Below, one piece after another: positions 41,556 through 50,312 of a stretch of DNA of 64,000 nt. Position 1 is the first letter of the stretch, and each line of letters opens with the position of its first letter. The notes beneath the pieces were generated by a model. It did no database searches. It saw nothing but the letters and a program-made list of their open reading frames with translations, and was not told the origin of the DNA. Source of the stretch: an uncultured Actinomycetes bacterium (lineage in GTDB: Bacteria > Actinomycetota > Acidimicrobiia > Acidimicrobiales > Microtrichaceae); assembly GCA_903852755.1 (NCBI GenBank), contig CAINRS010000162.1:22430-86429 (forward strand). The letters are read 5' to 3'. The position numbers and the translations under genes are program-made.

Positions 41556-41745
41556 CTCACTCCCCTGTCGCTCCGGGTCCGGTCGATCCGGATCCCATGC
41601 AGGAGCCCCGTGGCCGCCGTGGTTGGTCCCGACGGTCGAAGGGCGCTGGCGCCGCACATCCGGCGCGTGGCGATTCTGACCCTGCGGGCCGGGTCCGGTC
41701 AACGTGACCGCACCGGGTCGCGAGGACGGGGACGACACCTGCGGG

Positions 41746-41751
41746 GTAGAT
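41746..41751 (+). promoter_or_regulatory. Possible -10 element of the acyl-CoA ligase gene
   Basis: TAGATT, 78 nt before the ATG at 41830, which would leave a leader with a GAGGGGACC Shine-Dalgarno. The rest of the 274-bp gap shows no clear operator. Confidence 0.3.
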
Positions 41752-41829
41752 TCCGGCCACTCCGGGGTCACCTGAGTGCCCTGGACGCGCTGCGGATCCG
41801 GCCGCAGCCCTGGACCAACCGAGGGGACC

Positions 41830-43641
41830 ATGACCACGATCACCGCAGCCGACGTCGACCGTGAGGTGGAGGGTGCGACCGTCGCCCGACTCTTCCTGGA
41901 CACCGTGGCCCAGTACGGGTCCTCCACCGCCCTGCGGTGGATGGCCGGTGAGGACTGGGAGTCGCTGACCTACGACGAGCTGGCCGCCAAGGTGGCCGTC
42001 GCCGCCGGTGGCCTGCAGTCGCTCGGCGTCGGCCCCGGGGACCGGGTCGTGCTCATGATGCGGAACATCCCCGAGTTCCACTGGCTCGACCTCGCGGTGC
42101 TGGCGCTGGGTGCCACGCCGGTGTCGATCTACAACTCCTCTGCGCCCGACCAGATCGAGTACCTGGTCGGGCACTGCGCCGCCAAGGTGGCCGTGGTGGA
42201 GAACGCCGGGTTCCTGGAGAAGTTCCTGAAGGTCCGGGACCAGTTGCCGTCGCTCGAGGAGCTCGTGGTCCTCGTCGCTCCCGAGGAGCTGCCCGACGGT
42301 GTGCACGGCCACGGACTGCTGACCGACTCCGAGCCGATCGACCTGGCCGAGGCCGTGCAGACCGGCACGCCGGAGGACCTGGCGACGGTCATCTACACCT
42401 CGGGCACGACCGGCAACCCCAAGGGCGTGATGATCTCGAACCGGAACGTCTGTTGGACCTACGCCGCGTTCCTGCCGTGCTACGGGTGGTCGAAGGAGGA
42501 GATCGCCGGCAAGCGGGTCATCTCCTACCTGCCGATGGCCCACATCGCCGAGCGGATGGTGTCGCACTACGGAATGGTCCTCGGCGGGCTCGAGGTCACG
42601 ACCTGCCCCGACCCGTCGCTGCTCACCGCGCACCTCGGGCCGACCAAGCCGAACCTGCTGTTCGGAGTGCCCCGGGTGTGGGAGAAGGTCTACGGGTCAC
42701 TCACGGCCATGATCGCGGCCGACCCCGACAACGCCGAGGTCTTCAACGCTGCGATCGTCGAGGCGATCCCACTGCGGGACGCTGCGGCGTGGGGGCGCAT
42801 CACCCCCGAGCAGCAGGCCCGCCTCGACGAACTCGACGCCGCCAACTTCGCCCTGGTGCGGGCGCTGCTCGGACTCGACGAGCTCGAGCTCGCCGTCACG
42901 GGAGCGGCGCCGATCCCGGCGTCGCTCATCGAGTGGTTCCGGGCGATCGGCATCCCGCTCGCCGAGGTGTACGGCATGAGCGAGAACACCGGCCCCATGA
43001 CCTTCGAGCGGTTCAAGGTGAAGCCCGGGTACGTGGGCAGGGCCATCCCGGGCACCGAGGTGGAGATCGCCGACGACGGGGAGGTGATCTGCCGGGGTGG
43101 CCACGTCTTCGAGGGGTACCTGAACGACCCGGAGAAGACCGCCGAGGCGATCGACGCCGATGGTTGGCTCCACACCGGTGACATCGGCGAGCTCGACGAT
43201 GACGGCTACCTGCGGATCGTCGACCGCAAGAAGGAGCTGATCATCACCGCCGGCGGCAAGAACATCTCACCCGCCAACCTCGAGGCGGCCCTGAAGACCC
43301 ACCCGCTCATCGGCCAGGCCATGGCGATCGGGGACCAGCGACCGTTCGTCTCGGCGCTCGTCGTGATCGATGCAGAGGTGGCCCCGGCCTGGGCGGCGCG
43401 CAACGGGATCGAGTTCACGTCGCTCGAGGAGTTCGCCGAGCTGCCCGAGGTGGTCGCGGCCATCGAGGCGGGTGTCGAGGAGGTCATGGCGACCTTCAAC
43501 AACGCCGAGCGGGTCAAGAAGGTCAGGATCCTCACCGAGGAGTGGCTGCCCGACTCGGACCTGCTGACGCCGACCTCCAAGCTCAAGCGGCGCGGCGTCA
43601 ACGCCCGGTACGCCGACGAGATCGAGGCGCTGTACGCCTGA
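41830..43641 (+). CDS. Long-chain fatty-acid--CoA ligase
   Basis: A 603-aa AMP-forming acyl-CoA synthetase. The P-loop-like motif is VIYTSGTTGNPKGVM; later come YLPMAHIAERM, AVTGAAPIP, EVYGMSENTGPMTF, the adenylate motif DGWLHTGDIGELDDDGYL, and IVDRKKELIITAGGKNISP, ending with the catalytic-Lys region TPTSKLKRRGVN. It activates long-chain fatty acids for beta-oxidation or lipid synthesis. ATG at 41830 after GAGGGGACC. Confidence 0.93.
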   Translation: MTTITAADVDREVEGATVARLFLDTVAQYGSSTALRWMAGEDWESLTYDELAAKVAVAAGGLQSLGVGPGDRVVLMMRNIPEFHWLDLAVLALGATPVSIYNSSAPDQIEYLVGHCAAKVAVVENAGFLEKFLKVRDQLPSLEELVVLVAPEELPDGVHGHGLLTDSEPIDLAEAVQTGTPEDLATVIYTSGTTGNPKGVMISNRNVCWTYAAFLPCYGWSKEEIAGKRVISYLPMAHIAERMVSHYGMVLGGLEVTTCPDPSLLTAHLGPTKPNLLFGVPRVWEKVYGSLTAMIAADPDNAEVFNAAIVEAIPLRDAAAWGRITPEQQARLDELDAANFALVRALLGLDELELAVTGAAPIPASLIEWFRAIGIPLAEVYGMSENTGPMTFERFKVKPGYVGRAIPGTEVEIADDGEVICRGGHVFEGYLNDPEKTAEAIDADGWLHTGDIGELDDDGYLRIVDRKKELIITAGGKNISPANLEAALKTHPLIGQAMAIGDQRPFVSALVVIDAEVAPAWAARNGIEFTSLEEFAELPEVVAAIEAGVEEVMATFNNAERVKKVRILTEEWLPDSDLLTPTSKLKRRGVNARYADEIEALYA

Positions 43642-43650
43642 GTCGTCCCG

Positions 43651-43679
43651 CCCCGGTCCCGGCCGCACCGGGGCCGGGG
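43651..43679. terminator. Bidirectional terminator hairpin
   Basis: CCCCGGTCCCGG and CCGGGGCCGGGG form a 12-bp stem (one G-T pair) around a 5-nt loop, between the convergent ligase and lipoprotein genes. Confidence 0.7.
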
Positions 43680-43737
43680 TCGACGAGCCCGACCGGGGTC
43701 GCCGACCGGCCGGGTGCGGGTCGGAACGCCGGGCGGC

Positions 43738-44883
43738 TCAGCGGGGGAGCGGGATGCCGACGGTGCCCAGGTCGACGCCCGTCGCACCGAGCAGCGCCAC
43801 CAGGAGGAGCGCCGCCAGCGCCAGCGAGCGGGCCGACGGGGCGTCGGCGAACACCTCGGGAGCGACCACCTCGGCGAGCCCGGGGATCAACAACGCCGAC
43901 ACGGCGACGACCGTCTGCACGACCGTCGGGTCGGACAGCCCCTCACGCAGCACGTCGTTGTAGCGCTCGTCGCCCAGGAAGCCCAGGATCGCCCCCAGCA
44001 CGTCGGACAGGTCGGTCCCGAGCACCCGGACGACCTCGTTGATGTTGGCGATGAACTCGAGGCTCAACCCGGCGGCGAGCGTCCGGATACCCTCGATGGC
44101 CAGTGCGAAGTCGGGGCTGATCTGCGAGGCGTTGCCGAGCTGCTCGAACGTCGTCGGGTCGATCCGCAACGCAGCGGCGAACAGTACGGCGAGCAGACCG
44201 AGGCTCGTCCGGTCCCCGGCGACCGACCCGAGCCCGTCCGGGTCGACCACACCGAGCACTCGTCCGAGCGCGTCGGCGACGGCCGGGTCGACGTTCGCTG
44301 CGGTCGAGGCCAGGATTGACAGCAACCGCGGGTCGATGCCTTGGACCGCTGCGAAGGTGTCGGGGTTGAGCTGCGAGGCGAGCAGGAGGATGGTCCGGAC
44401 GGCACCCTCGGGGCTCCTGTCCCCGCCGGCGATCCGCGACAGCGTCGCCGGATCCAGCCGACTGATGACCAGGGCGAGCGACCGGATCGACTCCGGGGTG
44501 ATGCGCAGGCGCTGCAGCGTGGCGGCGTCGAGCCCGGTCACGCGCTCGAGATCGCTCGTCGATCCGGCCAGGATCGACTGGACCAGGCTCGGGTCCGATG
44601 CCAGCCGTTGGATGAGCTCGTTGGCCGCCGTCGCCAACTCGGGTTCGCCGGCCACCGGGGCGCCGTTCGGTCCCGGGACGACCCGGGTGGCCGTGGCGCC
44701 CCGCACCTCCACCGGCACGGTGGTGGTCACACCGGTGGCGCCGGAGCCGCCGTCCGACCCGGAGCCGAGCTCGGCGGTGTCCTGCACCTCGGCGCACCCG
44801 GCGGCCAGGACGCAGGCCGCCACGAGCGCGGCGAGCACCGCCTGCGTCGTCGGGCTGGTCCGGGTCGACCCCGTGCTGCGCAT
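43738..44883 (-). CDS. Lipoprotein with helical repeats and a C-terminal membrane helix
   Basis: A 381-aa protein I do not recognise. Signal peptide with lipobox LAAGC (Cys30), then a Gly/Ser/Thr linker (about 36-75). The body (about 80-330) is all-helical with recurring units built around 'LDPATL', 'LNPDTF', 'IDPRLL', 'VDPAVA', 'IDPTTF', 'ISPDFA', each followed by a hydrophobic helix. A C-terminal hydrophobic helix (about 352-372) suggests anchoring at both ends. The ATG is preceded by GGGAGGACGGC. Divergent from the ABC exporter genes. An envelope structural or scaffold role is possible. Confidence 0.65.
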   Translation of the reverse strand: MRSTGSTRTSPTTQAVLAALVAACVLAAGCAEVQDTAELGSGSDGGSGATGVTTTVPVEVRGATATRVVPGPNGAPVAGEPELATAANELIQRLASDPSLVQSILAGSTSDLERVTGLDAATLQRLRITPESIRSLALVISRLDPATLSRIAGGDRSPEGAVRTILLLASQLNPDTFAAVQGIDPRLLSILASTAANVDPAVADALGRVLGVVDPDGLGSVAGDRTSLGLLAVLFAAALRIDPTTFEQLGNASQISPDFALAIEGIRTLAAGLSLEFIANINEVVRVLGTDLSDVLGAILGFLGDERYNDVLREGLSDPTVVQTVVAVSALLIPGLAEVVAPEVFADAPSARSLALAALLLVALLGATGVDLGTVGIPLPR

Positions 44884-45060
44884 GCCGTCCTCCCGGGGAG
44901 CTGCGCCCGTCGTCGCCGCCCGACGGGTGCCCCTGCGGGTACCGACCGGGTGGTGCCCCACCCGTTCGGGCGGTGACCCAAGGGTAGGGAGGCAGCTCCG
45001 GAGGGACAAGGCCCTCCGCTGGGCGATCGTCCCACCCGCTCCGGGTGCCCGGTCGGGGCG

Positions 45061-45066
45061 TAGGAT
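45061..45066 (+). promoter_or_regulatory. -10 box of a leaderless exporter promoter
   Basis: TAGGAT, 6 nt before the GTG of the ABC ATPase gene at 45073. No Shine-Dalgarno precedes that GTG. Confidence 0.45.
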
Positions 45067-45072
45067 CCGGCG

Positions 45073-46014
45073 GTGCCGTCGGTCGCTGTGTCCTGCACCG
45101 CTCTCCGCAAGGCCTACGGCGACCACCTGGCCGTCGCCGACGTCGGCTTCAGCGTGCAGGCCGGCGAGTCCTACGGCCTCCTGGGCCCGAACGGGGCCGG
45201 CAAGACGACGACCATCTCAATCCTGTGCGGCCTGCTGCAGGCCGACGGCGGGGCGGTCGAGGTGGGAGGTGCGCCCATGCGCACGGGCCGGTGCGAGGCC
45301 AAGCGGCACCTGGGGCTGGTCCCCCAGGACATCGCCCTGTACCCGGACCTGACCGCCCGGGAGAACCTGCGGTTCTTCGGGCGGCTGCAGGGCCTCGGTC
45401 GTGCCGAGCTGCGGACCCGGGTGGACGAGGTCCTCGAGATCGTGGCGCTCGAGGACCGGGCGGGGGACCGGGTCGAGTCGTTCTCGGGCGGGATGAAGCG
45501 CCGGTGCAACATCGCCGCCGCCCTGCTGCACCACCCGCAGCTGCTGGTGCTCGACGAGCCGACCGTCGGCGTGGACCCGCAGAGCCGCGCCTCGATCCTC
45601 GATGGGATCGCCGCCCTCCAGGAGCACGGGATGGCGGTGCTGTACACCACCCACTACATGGAGGAGGCACAGCGCCTCTGCGACCGCATCGGGATCATCG
45701 ACGAGGGCCGGCTCGTCGCCGAGGGCACCCAGGCCGAGCTGCTCGCTGCGGTCGGTCAGCACCCGGTCGTCCGGCTGACGGTCGACGGCGACCCCGCCGT
45801 GCTGGCGGGCGCCCTGGCGGGCGAGCGGTTCGTCGTGCGCACCTCGGTCGGTGAGGGGCGGATCGAGGTCGCCGTGACCGACCCGGCGCGGTCCCTGGCC
45901 CCCCTGATCGAGCGGGCCGAGCAGGTCGACGCCCGCGTCACCGGGGTCGAGGTGGTCGAACCCGACCTCGAGTCGGTGTTCCTGCACCTGACCGGCAAGG
46001 CGCTCCGTGACTGA
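45073..46014 (+). CDS. ABC-2 type exporter, ATP-binding protein
   Basis: A 313-aa ATPase. Walker A GPNGAGKTTT, Q-loop LGLVPQDIALYPDLTARENL, signature SGGMKRRCNIAAAL, Walker B LLVLDEPTVGVD and the H-loop TTHYMEEAQ are all intact. A C-terminal domain of about 90 residues follows, as in DrrA-type drug or lipid exporters. It starts a three-gene unit with two permeases; its stop overlaps the next start by 8 bp. Confidence 0.93.
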   Translation: MPSVAVSCTALRKAYGDHLAVADVGFSVQAGESYGLLGPNGAGKTTTISILCGLLQADGGAVEVGGAPMRTGRCEAKRHLGLVPQDIALYPDLTARENLRFFGRLQGLGRAELRTRVDEVLEIVALEDRAGDRVESFSGGMKRRCNIAAALLHHPQLLVLDEPTVGVDPQSRASILDGIAALQEHGMAVLYTTHYMEEAQRLCDRIGIIDEGRLVAEGTQAELLAAVGQHPVVRLTVDGDPAVLAGALAGERFVVRTSVGEGRIEVAVTDPARSLAPLIERAEQVDARVTGVEVVEPDLESVFLHLTGKALRD

Positions 46015-47188
46015 GGTCGTCACCCGACCGGAGACCACCCCGGTCCCACCGGTGACCGGAGCGCTCGTGCTGGCCGCGAAGGACGTCCGACGGGGAGTGC
46101 GCAGTCGGTCCCTGATCCTCACCGCCGTGGTCGGGCCGCTCGTGCTCGGGTTGATCATGGCGCTCGCCTTCGGGGGTTCGGGCGGTCCGTCGGCGACGAT
46201 CGCCGTGGTCGACCTGGACGCGACACCCACCAGTCGGGGGGTCGTGAGCGTGCTCTCCGAGCAGCTCTCCGACGGACCCGTCAGCCTGCGGACCGATCTC
46301 GGCGACGCACGGCAGGCCGTCGCCGACGAGCAGGTCGACGCAGCCCTCGTCATCCCCGCCGGCTACTCGGCCTCGTTGTTCGCCGATCCACTCGCCCTGC
46401 AGGTCGTCCGGAACAACCAGCGGGCGATCCCCGGTGAGGTGGCGACCGCCATCGCCGGCGAGGTGGCCTCGCAGTCCGACCTGATCCGGGCGGCGTCGTC
46501 GACCGTGGTGGCGATCGACCGGTCGCAGGCGCCGCTCGCCGACGTGGGCGAGATCCGGCCGGCGATCACCGTGGACATCGGGAACCTGCAGGAGTCCTTC
46601 AGCGCTGCGCTCTACTTCGGCCCCTTGACGATCTTCCTGTTCCTGGGCCTGGGTGGCGCTGCGCGGAACCTGGTGCGGGAGGACCGTGAGGGCACGCTCG
46701 CCCGGATCCGGTCGGTGTCGATCTCGCCGCGGGTGCTCGCCACCGGGTCGGCGATCGGCGTGTTCGTGCAGGGCGTGCTGGCGTCACTGGTCGTCTACGC
46801 CGTGTCGTCGCTGCTGTTCGGAGCGCAGTGGGGGGATCCGGTCGAGGTGGTGCTCGTGCTCGTGGCGCTCGTCGTGGCGCTCAGCGGACTGTCGACGATC
46901 ATCACCGCAGCGGCGCGGACCGAGGCGCAGGCCGAGGGGTGGACCAACGCGTTCGCGTTCCTGTTCGGGGTGATCGGCGGATCGTTCTTCGGTGGGGCTC
47001 AGTTCCCGGGCCTGCTCGGCACCATCGGCTCGTACACCCCGAACGCCGTCGCCATGCGTGCGCTCATCGAACTCGGGCCGGGTGGTCGGGACCTGGTGTC
47101 GGTCCTGCCGCTGCTCGGGGCCCTCGTCGCCGTCGGACTCGTCGCCTTCGTGATCGGTTCGCAGCTGATGGTCCGGCGGTTCGCGTGA
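46007..47188 (+). CDS. ABC-2 type permease (first)
   Basis: A 393-aa permease with an N-terminal helix (about 37-58), a large external domain (about 60-190) and five C-terminal helices from about 200. The YhgE/ABC-2 layout ends with FGGAQFPGLLGTIGSYTPNA. GTG start inside the ATPase gene; stop overlaps the second permease by 4 bp. It would form a heterodimer with the next gene product. Confidence 0.87.
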   Translation: MTEVVTRPETTPVPPVTGALVLAAKDVRRGVRSRSLILTAVVGPLVLGLIMALAFGGSGGPSATIAVVDLDATPTSRGVVSVLSEQLSDGPVSLRTDLGDARQAVADEQVDAALVIPAGYSASLFADPLALQVVRNNQRAIPGEVATAIAGEVASQSDLIRAASSTVVAIDRSQAPLADVGEIRPAITVDIGNLQESFSAALYFGPLTIFLFLGLGGAARNLVREDREGTLARIRSVSISPRVLATGSAIGVFVQGVLASLVVYAVSSLLFGAQWGDPVEVVLVLVALVVALSGLSTIITAAARTEAQAEGWTNAFAFLFGVIGGSFFGGAQFPGLLGTIGSYTPNAVAMRALIELGPGGRDLVSVLPLLGALVAVGLVAFVIGSQLMVRRFA

Positions 47189-48429
47189 ACGCCCCGTCCG
47201 CACCGGCCCGCTCGCCGCTCGTCCGCCCGGGTGAGCCGGTCGGTTCGACGCCGTCGACCTGGTCGATCGCCCGGTCGGTGGCGGCGGTCGATCTGCGTCG
47301 GCTGGGGCGCGACAAGGTCGCCCTGTTCTTCATGGTGGTCCTGCCGTTCGTGCTGATCCTCGCCCTGGGGGTGGCGTTCCCCGCCGATACGGGCGTGGTC
47401 GAGGTGGGGGTCGTCGCCGGTGAGCGGACCGGGATCGGTGGCCAGCTGCTCGAGGCGGTCGGTGGGGCCGACACGCTCGACGTGACCTTCTACGACGACG
47501 CCCAGGAGGTCGTCCGTGACATCCAGCTCGGTCGGATCGAGGCGGGCATCATCATCCCGGCGAACCTGACCCAGGTCGTCGAGTCCGGCGGGACCGGCGA
47601 GGTGCGCCTCGAACTCGATCCCGCCAACCAGGCATCGGCGATGCTCCGCAACATGCTCGATGCCGTCGTCGAGAACCAGGCGCTCGTGATCACGGCGGCC
47701 CGGTTCGCCGAGGACCGAACCGGCGCCGAGAAGCAGGAGGCGCTCGCCGTCGCCGAGGAGCAGGTCCGCCAGCTCACCCGGGGCCAGGTCGAGTCGATCA
47801 CGGTCGGTGGTTCCGGTCGGCCGGTGTCCGGTTTTGCGTTCACGGCGCTCGCCCAGATGATCCTGTTCATGTTCATCAACTCGCTCGCAGGTGGCTCGTC
47901 GATCGTCGAGATGCGGACGTTCGGCGTGGCGGGTCGGGCGTTGACTGCCCCGGTGACGGTGGCCGGCCTGACCTTCGGCATCACCATGTCGAGGTTCCTG
48001 ATCGCCGCCGGACAGGGATTCCTGATCGCCGCGGTGTCCGCCATCGCATTCGGTGTTGACTGGGGGGACCCGGCGGTCCTCGTTCCGGTGGTCCTGTTGT
48101 TCGCGCTCGTCTCCGCCGGGGCCGGTGTCCTCATGGGTGCACTCGCGCGGACTCCGGACCAGGCGGTCGCCTTCGGCATCCCGATCGCCTTGGCGATGGC
48201 GGCCCTCGGCGGCTGCTTCTTCCCGCTCTCGGTGGCACCGGCCCTCATGCAGGTGGTTGCGAGGGTCCTCACGCCGCACGCCTGGGCGACGAGTGCCCTG
48301 ACGGCCTCGGTGTTCGACGGCGCCGACCTGACCTCGGTGCTGGTGAACCTCGCCGTGCTCGCCGGGTTCGCCGCGCTCTACCTCTCGCTGGGCTCGGTGT
48401 TCCTGTCGCGTCGCCTGCACGACGGCTGA
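47185..48429 (+). CDS. ABC-2 type permease (second)
   Basis: A 414-aa permease of the same architecture as the first: helix near 45-65, external domain about 70-210 (including a region rich in Glu, Gln and Ala), then five helices with QMILFMFINSLAGGSSIVEMR and GGCFFPLSVAPALMQ. GTG at 47185 overlaps the previous stop. The trio is probably an exporter of a drug, lipid or polymer; the substrate is unknown. Confidence 0.87.
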   Translation: MNAPSAPARSPLVRPGEPVGSTPSTWSIARSVAAVDLRRLGRDKVALFFMVVLPFVLILALGVAFPADTGVVEVGVVAGERTGIGGQLLEAVGGADTLDVTFYDDAQEVVRDIQLGRIEAGIIIPANLTQVVESGGTGEVRLELDPANQASAMLRNMLDAVVENQALVITAARFAEDRTGAEKQEALAVAEEQVRQLTRGQVESITVGGSGRPVSGFAFTALAQMILFMFINSLAGGSSIVEMRTFGVAGRALTAPVTVAGLTFGITMSRFLIAAGQGFLIAAVSAIAFGVDWGDPAVLVPVVLLFALVSAGAGVLMGALARTPDQAVAFGIPIALAMAALGGCFFPLSVAPALMQVVARVLTPHAWATSALTASVFDGADLTSVLVNLAVLAGFAALYLSLGSVFLSRRLHDG

Positions 48430-48446
48430 GGTCGCCGCGCCCGGCT

Positions 48447-48490
48447 GCTCGGGTCGCTCCGCTCGGCTGCGTGGGTCGCTTCGCTCGGCT
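48447..48490. repeat. Short imperfect direct repeat
   Basis: Two copies of GGGTCGCTYCGCTCGGCT, 22 bp apart, in the gap between convergent genes. Similar Ser/Arg-like GC-rich units are common in actinobacterial intergenic DNA. No clear role. Confidence 0.4.
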
Positions 48491-48515
48491 CCGCTCCGGG
48501 GCGGGCGGCCACACC

Positions 48516-49001
48516 TCACCGCTCGTTCGGACGGTCCCGTTCGGGGTCCACCACGACGAACCGGGGGTCGATCTCGCCCGGGGCGAGCGGCCGCATCAAC
48601 AGGTCGGTCGCCGTCCACAGCGTCCGGGAGGGCGGGAAGAACACGAGCGGACCGGCGAACGCGATGGCCAGTTCGGCGCCGAGCAACGGGGCCAGGGGGA
48701 CGTCCGGGTAGGTCGCGATGCTCCCGCCGAGCAGCACGATCAGCATCGCCCCGAACACGACGGTGGTGTTGAGACCGAGTGAGCCGATCCAGTGGCCCTC
48801 GACGCGTTCGAACCGCAGGGTGCACGTCGGGCAGCGTTCGACCATCGAGAACCAGTTGCGGAACACGTGGCGTCCGCCGCAGGCCGGGCAACGGATGAAC
48901 AGCCCGCGCCACAGCATCGTGCTCGGTCGGACGCCCAACTGCACCGGGGCCGGGACCTGACGTCGGGGTCGGCGTCGGGGCGGTGGATCACGGCGTTCCA
49001 C
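48516..49001 (-). CDS. DUF983 membrane protein
   Basis: A 161-aa protein. A basic N-terminus is followed by a zinc-ribbon with two CxxC pairs (Cys38/Cys41 in RCPACGG and Cys57/Cys60 in RCPTC) and two membrane helices (about 78-97 and 102-122). This is the DUF983 layout. The start is GTG. It lies 9 bp downstream of the next gene on the same strand, so the two probably form a unit. Function unknown. Confidence 0.8.
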   Translation of the reverse strand: MERRDPPPRRRPRRQVPAPVQLGVRPSTMLWRGLFIRCPACGGRHVFRNWFSMVERCPTCTLRFERVEGHWIGSLGLNTTVVFGAMLIVLLGGSIATYPDVPLAPLLGAELAIAFAGPLVFFPPSRTLWTATDLLMRPLAPGEIDPRFVVVDPERDRPNER

Positions 49002-49010
49002 ACCCAGACG

Positions 49011-49517
49011 CTACGTCGTCGGGGGCAGATCCTCCGGCGCGTCATCGGGGGGCCGTCCGCCGGTGAGCAGCACGAGGTCCTCGAGGTCCTGTTGACGGGC
49101 CCACGGCAGCAGTCGGGCCGGCCACTGGTTCGGTGAGGCCCCGAGGAGCGGGACGTGCTCACCGGAGTCGAGCCGCAGGACGAACAGGCGCCACGGTCCC
49201 CGCTGCACCAGGGCGGCGTCCACCGAGTCGACGGGGATCCGCCGACGCGTCCGCCAGCAGACGACGTCCCGGACCTCGCCGTCGGCTCCGGCGTCGACGG
49301 TCACCAGACACCCTCGAGTCAGTGTCAGTGCCGCAGCGCCGACGACGACCGATACCACGACCCACGCCCACCATGCCCCCGTACGGTTGTCCGGGGTCCA
49401 CGCCGCCCAGGTCGCCACCACCACGGCGACACCCAGGGCGGCGACGGCGACGACGAACAGGGGCGCTGCCACGATGCTCGTCCGCCGGAGACGGGCGCTC
49501 GACGGTTGGTGGCCCAC
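49011..49517 (-). CDS. Small membrane protein with a PH-like domain
   Basis: A 168-aa protein with two N-terminal hydrophobic helices (about 16-36 and 48-66), then a soluble part of about 90 residues with short beta-strands (CLVTVDAGADGEV, RIPVDSVDAALVQRGPWRLFVLRLDSG) like bacterial PH domains. I do not recognise the exact family. GTG start, divergent from the response-regulator gene with 83 bp between. Confidence 0.6.
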   Translation of the reverse strand: MGHQPSSARLRRTSIVAAPLFVVAVAALGVAVVVATWAAWTPDNRTGAWWAWVVVSVVVGAAALTLTRGCLVTVDAGADGEVRDVVCWRTRRRIPVDSVDAALVQRGPWRLFVLRLDSGEHVPLLGASPNQWPARLLPWARQQDLEDLVLLTGGRPPDDAPEDLPPTT

Positions 49518-49600
49518 GGCGTGACGCTACCCGGGGGATCCTCACCGGATTCCAACCCGGCGGCGGGCACACTGGTCGTTGACCCCGGGAGGAGCTGTAG

Positions 49601-50308
49601 GTGCAACCAGCCAACGGCGGCGCGCCCGCACGTGTGCTCGTGGTGGACGACGACCGGGCGATCCGTGAGTCGCTCGAGCGTCTGCTCCAGCTCGAGGGCC
49701 ACCAGCCCGAGACAGCCCGGGACGGAGCCGTCGCACTCGAGCTCGCCCGGACCCGGTCCTTCGACCTGATCGTGCTCGACCTGATGATGCCGAGCATCGA
49801 CGGCCTGACGGTGTGCCGCGTCCTGCGCAGCGAGGGTGACACGACACCGATCATCATGCTGACGGCGAGGACCGAGACCTCGGACCGCGTCGCTGGCCTC
49901 GACGCCGGCGCCGACGACTACCTGCCCAAGCCGTTCGACCCGTCGGAGCTGCTCGCCCGGGTGCGCGCCCTGCTCCGTCGTTCCCGACCGGTGACGGTGG
50001 GCCCGAGCGACGCGGTCGAGGTCGCCGACCTGCGGATCGATCCTGCCGCCCGGCAGGCGTGGCGGGCCGGTGTCGAGATCCCGCTCTCCAAGACCGAGTT
50101 CGACCTGCTCGAACTGCTCGCGGTGAACGCAGGGGTCGTGCTCGACCGCAGCCGGATCTACGACGACATCTGGGGGTACGACTTCGGCCCCGACTCCAAG
50201 AACCTGGCCGTGTACATCTCGTACCTGCGTCGCAAGGTCGACGAGGGTCACGAGGTCAAGCTCATCCACACCGTGCGCGGCGTGGGGTACGCGCTGCGGG
50301 CAGGCTGA
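49601..50308 (+). CDS. OmpR-family response regulator (MprA-like)
   Basis: A 235-aa response regulator. Receiver domain with acidic pocket VVDDDRA, phospho-acceptor Asp60 in VLDLMMP, Thr/Ser switch in LTARTE and Lys in LPKPFDP. The C-terminal winged helix has LSKTEFDLLELLAVNAG and a terminal SYLRRKVDEG...VRGVGYALR. GTG start with GGGAGGAGC upstream. It is 4 nt from the kinase gene. The pair is most like MprAB of mycobacteria, a cell-envelope stress system; this is inference from similarity. Confidence 0.92.
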   Translation: MQPANGGAPARVLVVDDDRAIRESLERLLQLEGHQPETARDGAVALELARTRSFDLIVLDLMMPSIDGLTVCRVLRSEGDTTPIIMLTARTETSDRVAGLDAGADDYLPKPFDPSELLARVRALLRRSRPVTVGPSDAVEVADLRIDPAARQAWRAGVEIPLSKTEFDLLELLAVNAGVVLDRSRIYDDIWGYDFGPDSKNLAVYISYLRRKVDEGHEVKLIHTVRGVGYALRAG

Positions 50309-50312
50309 CGGC

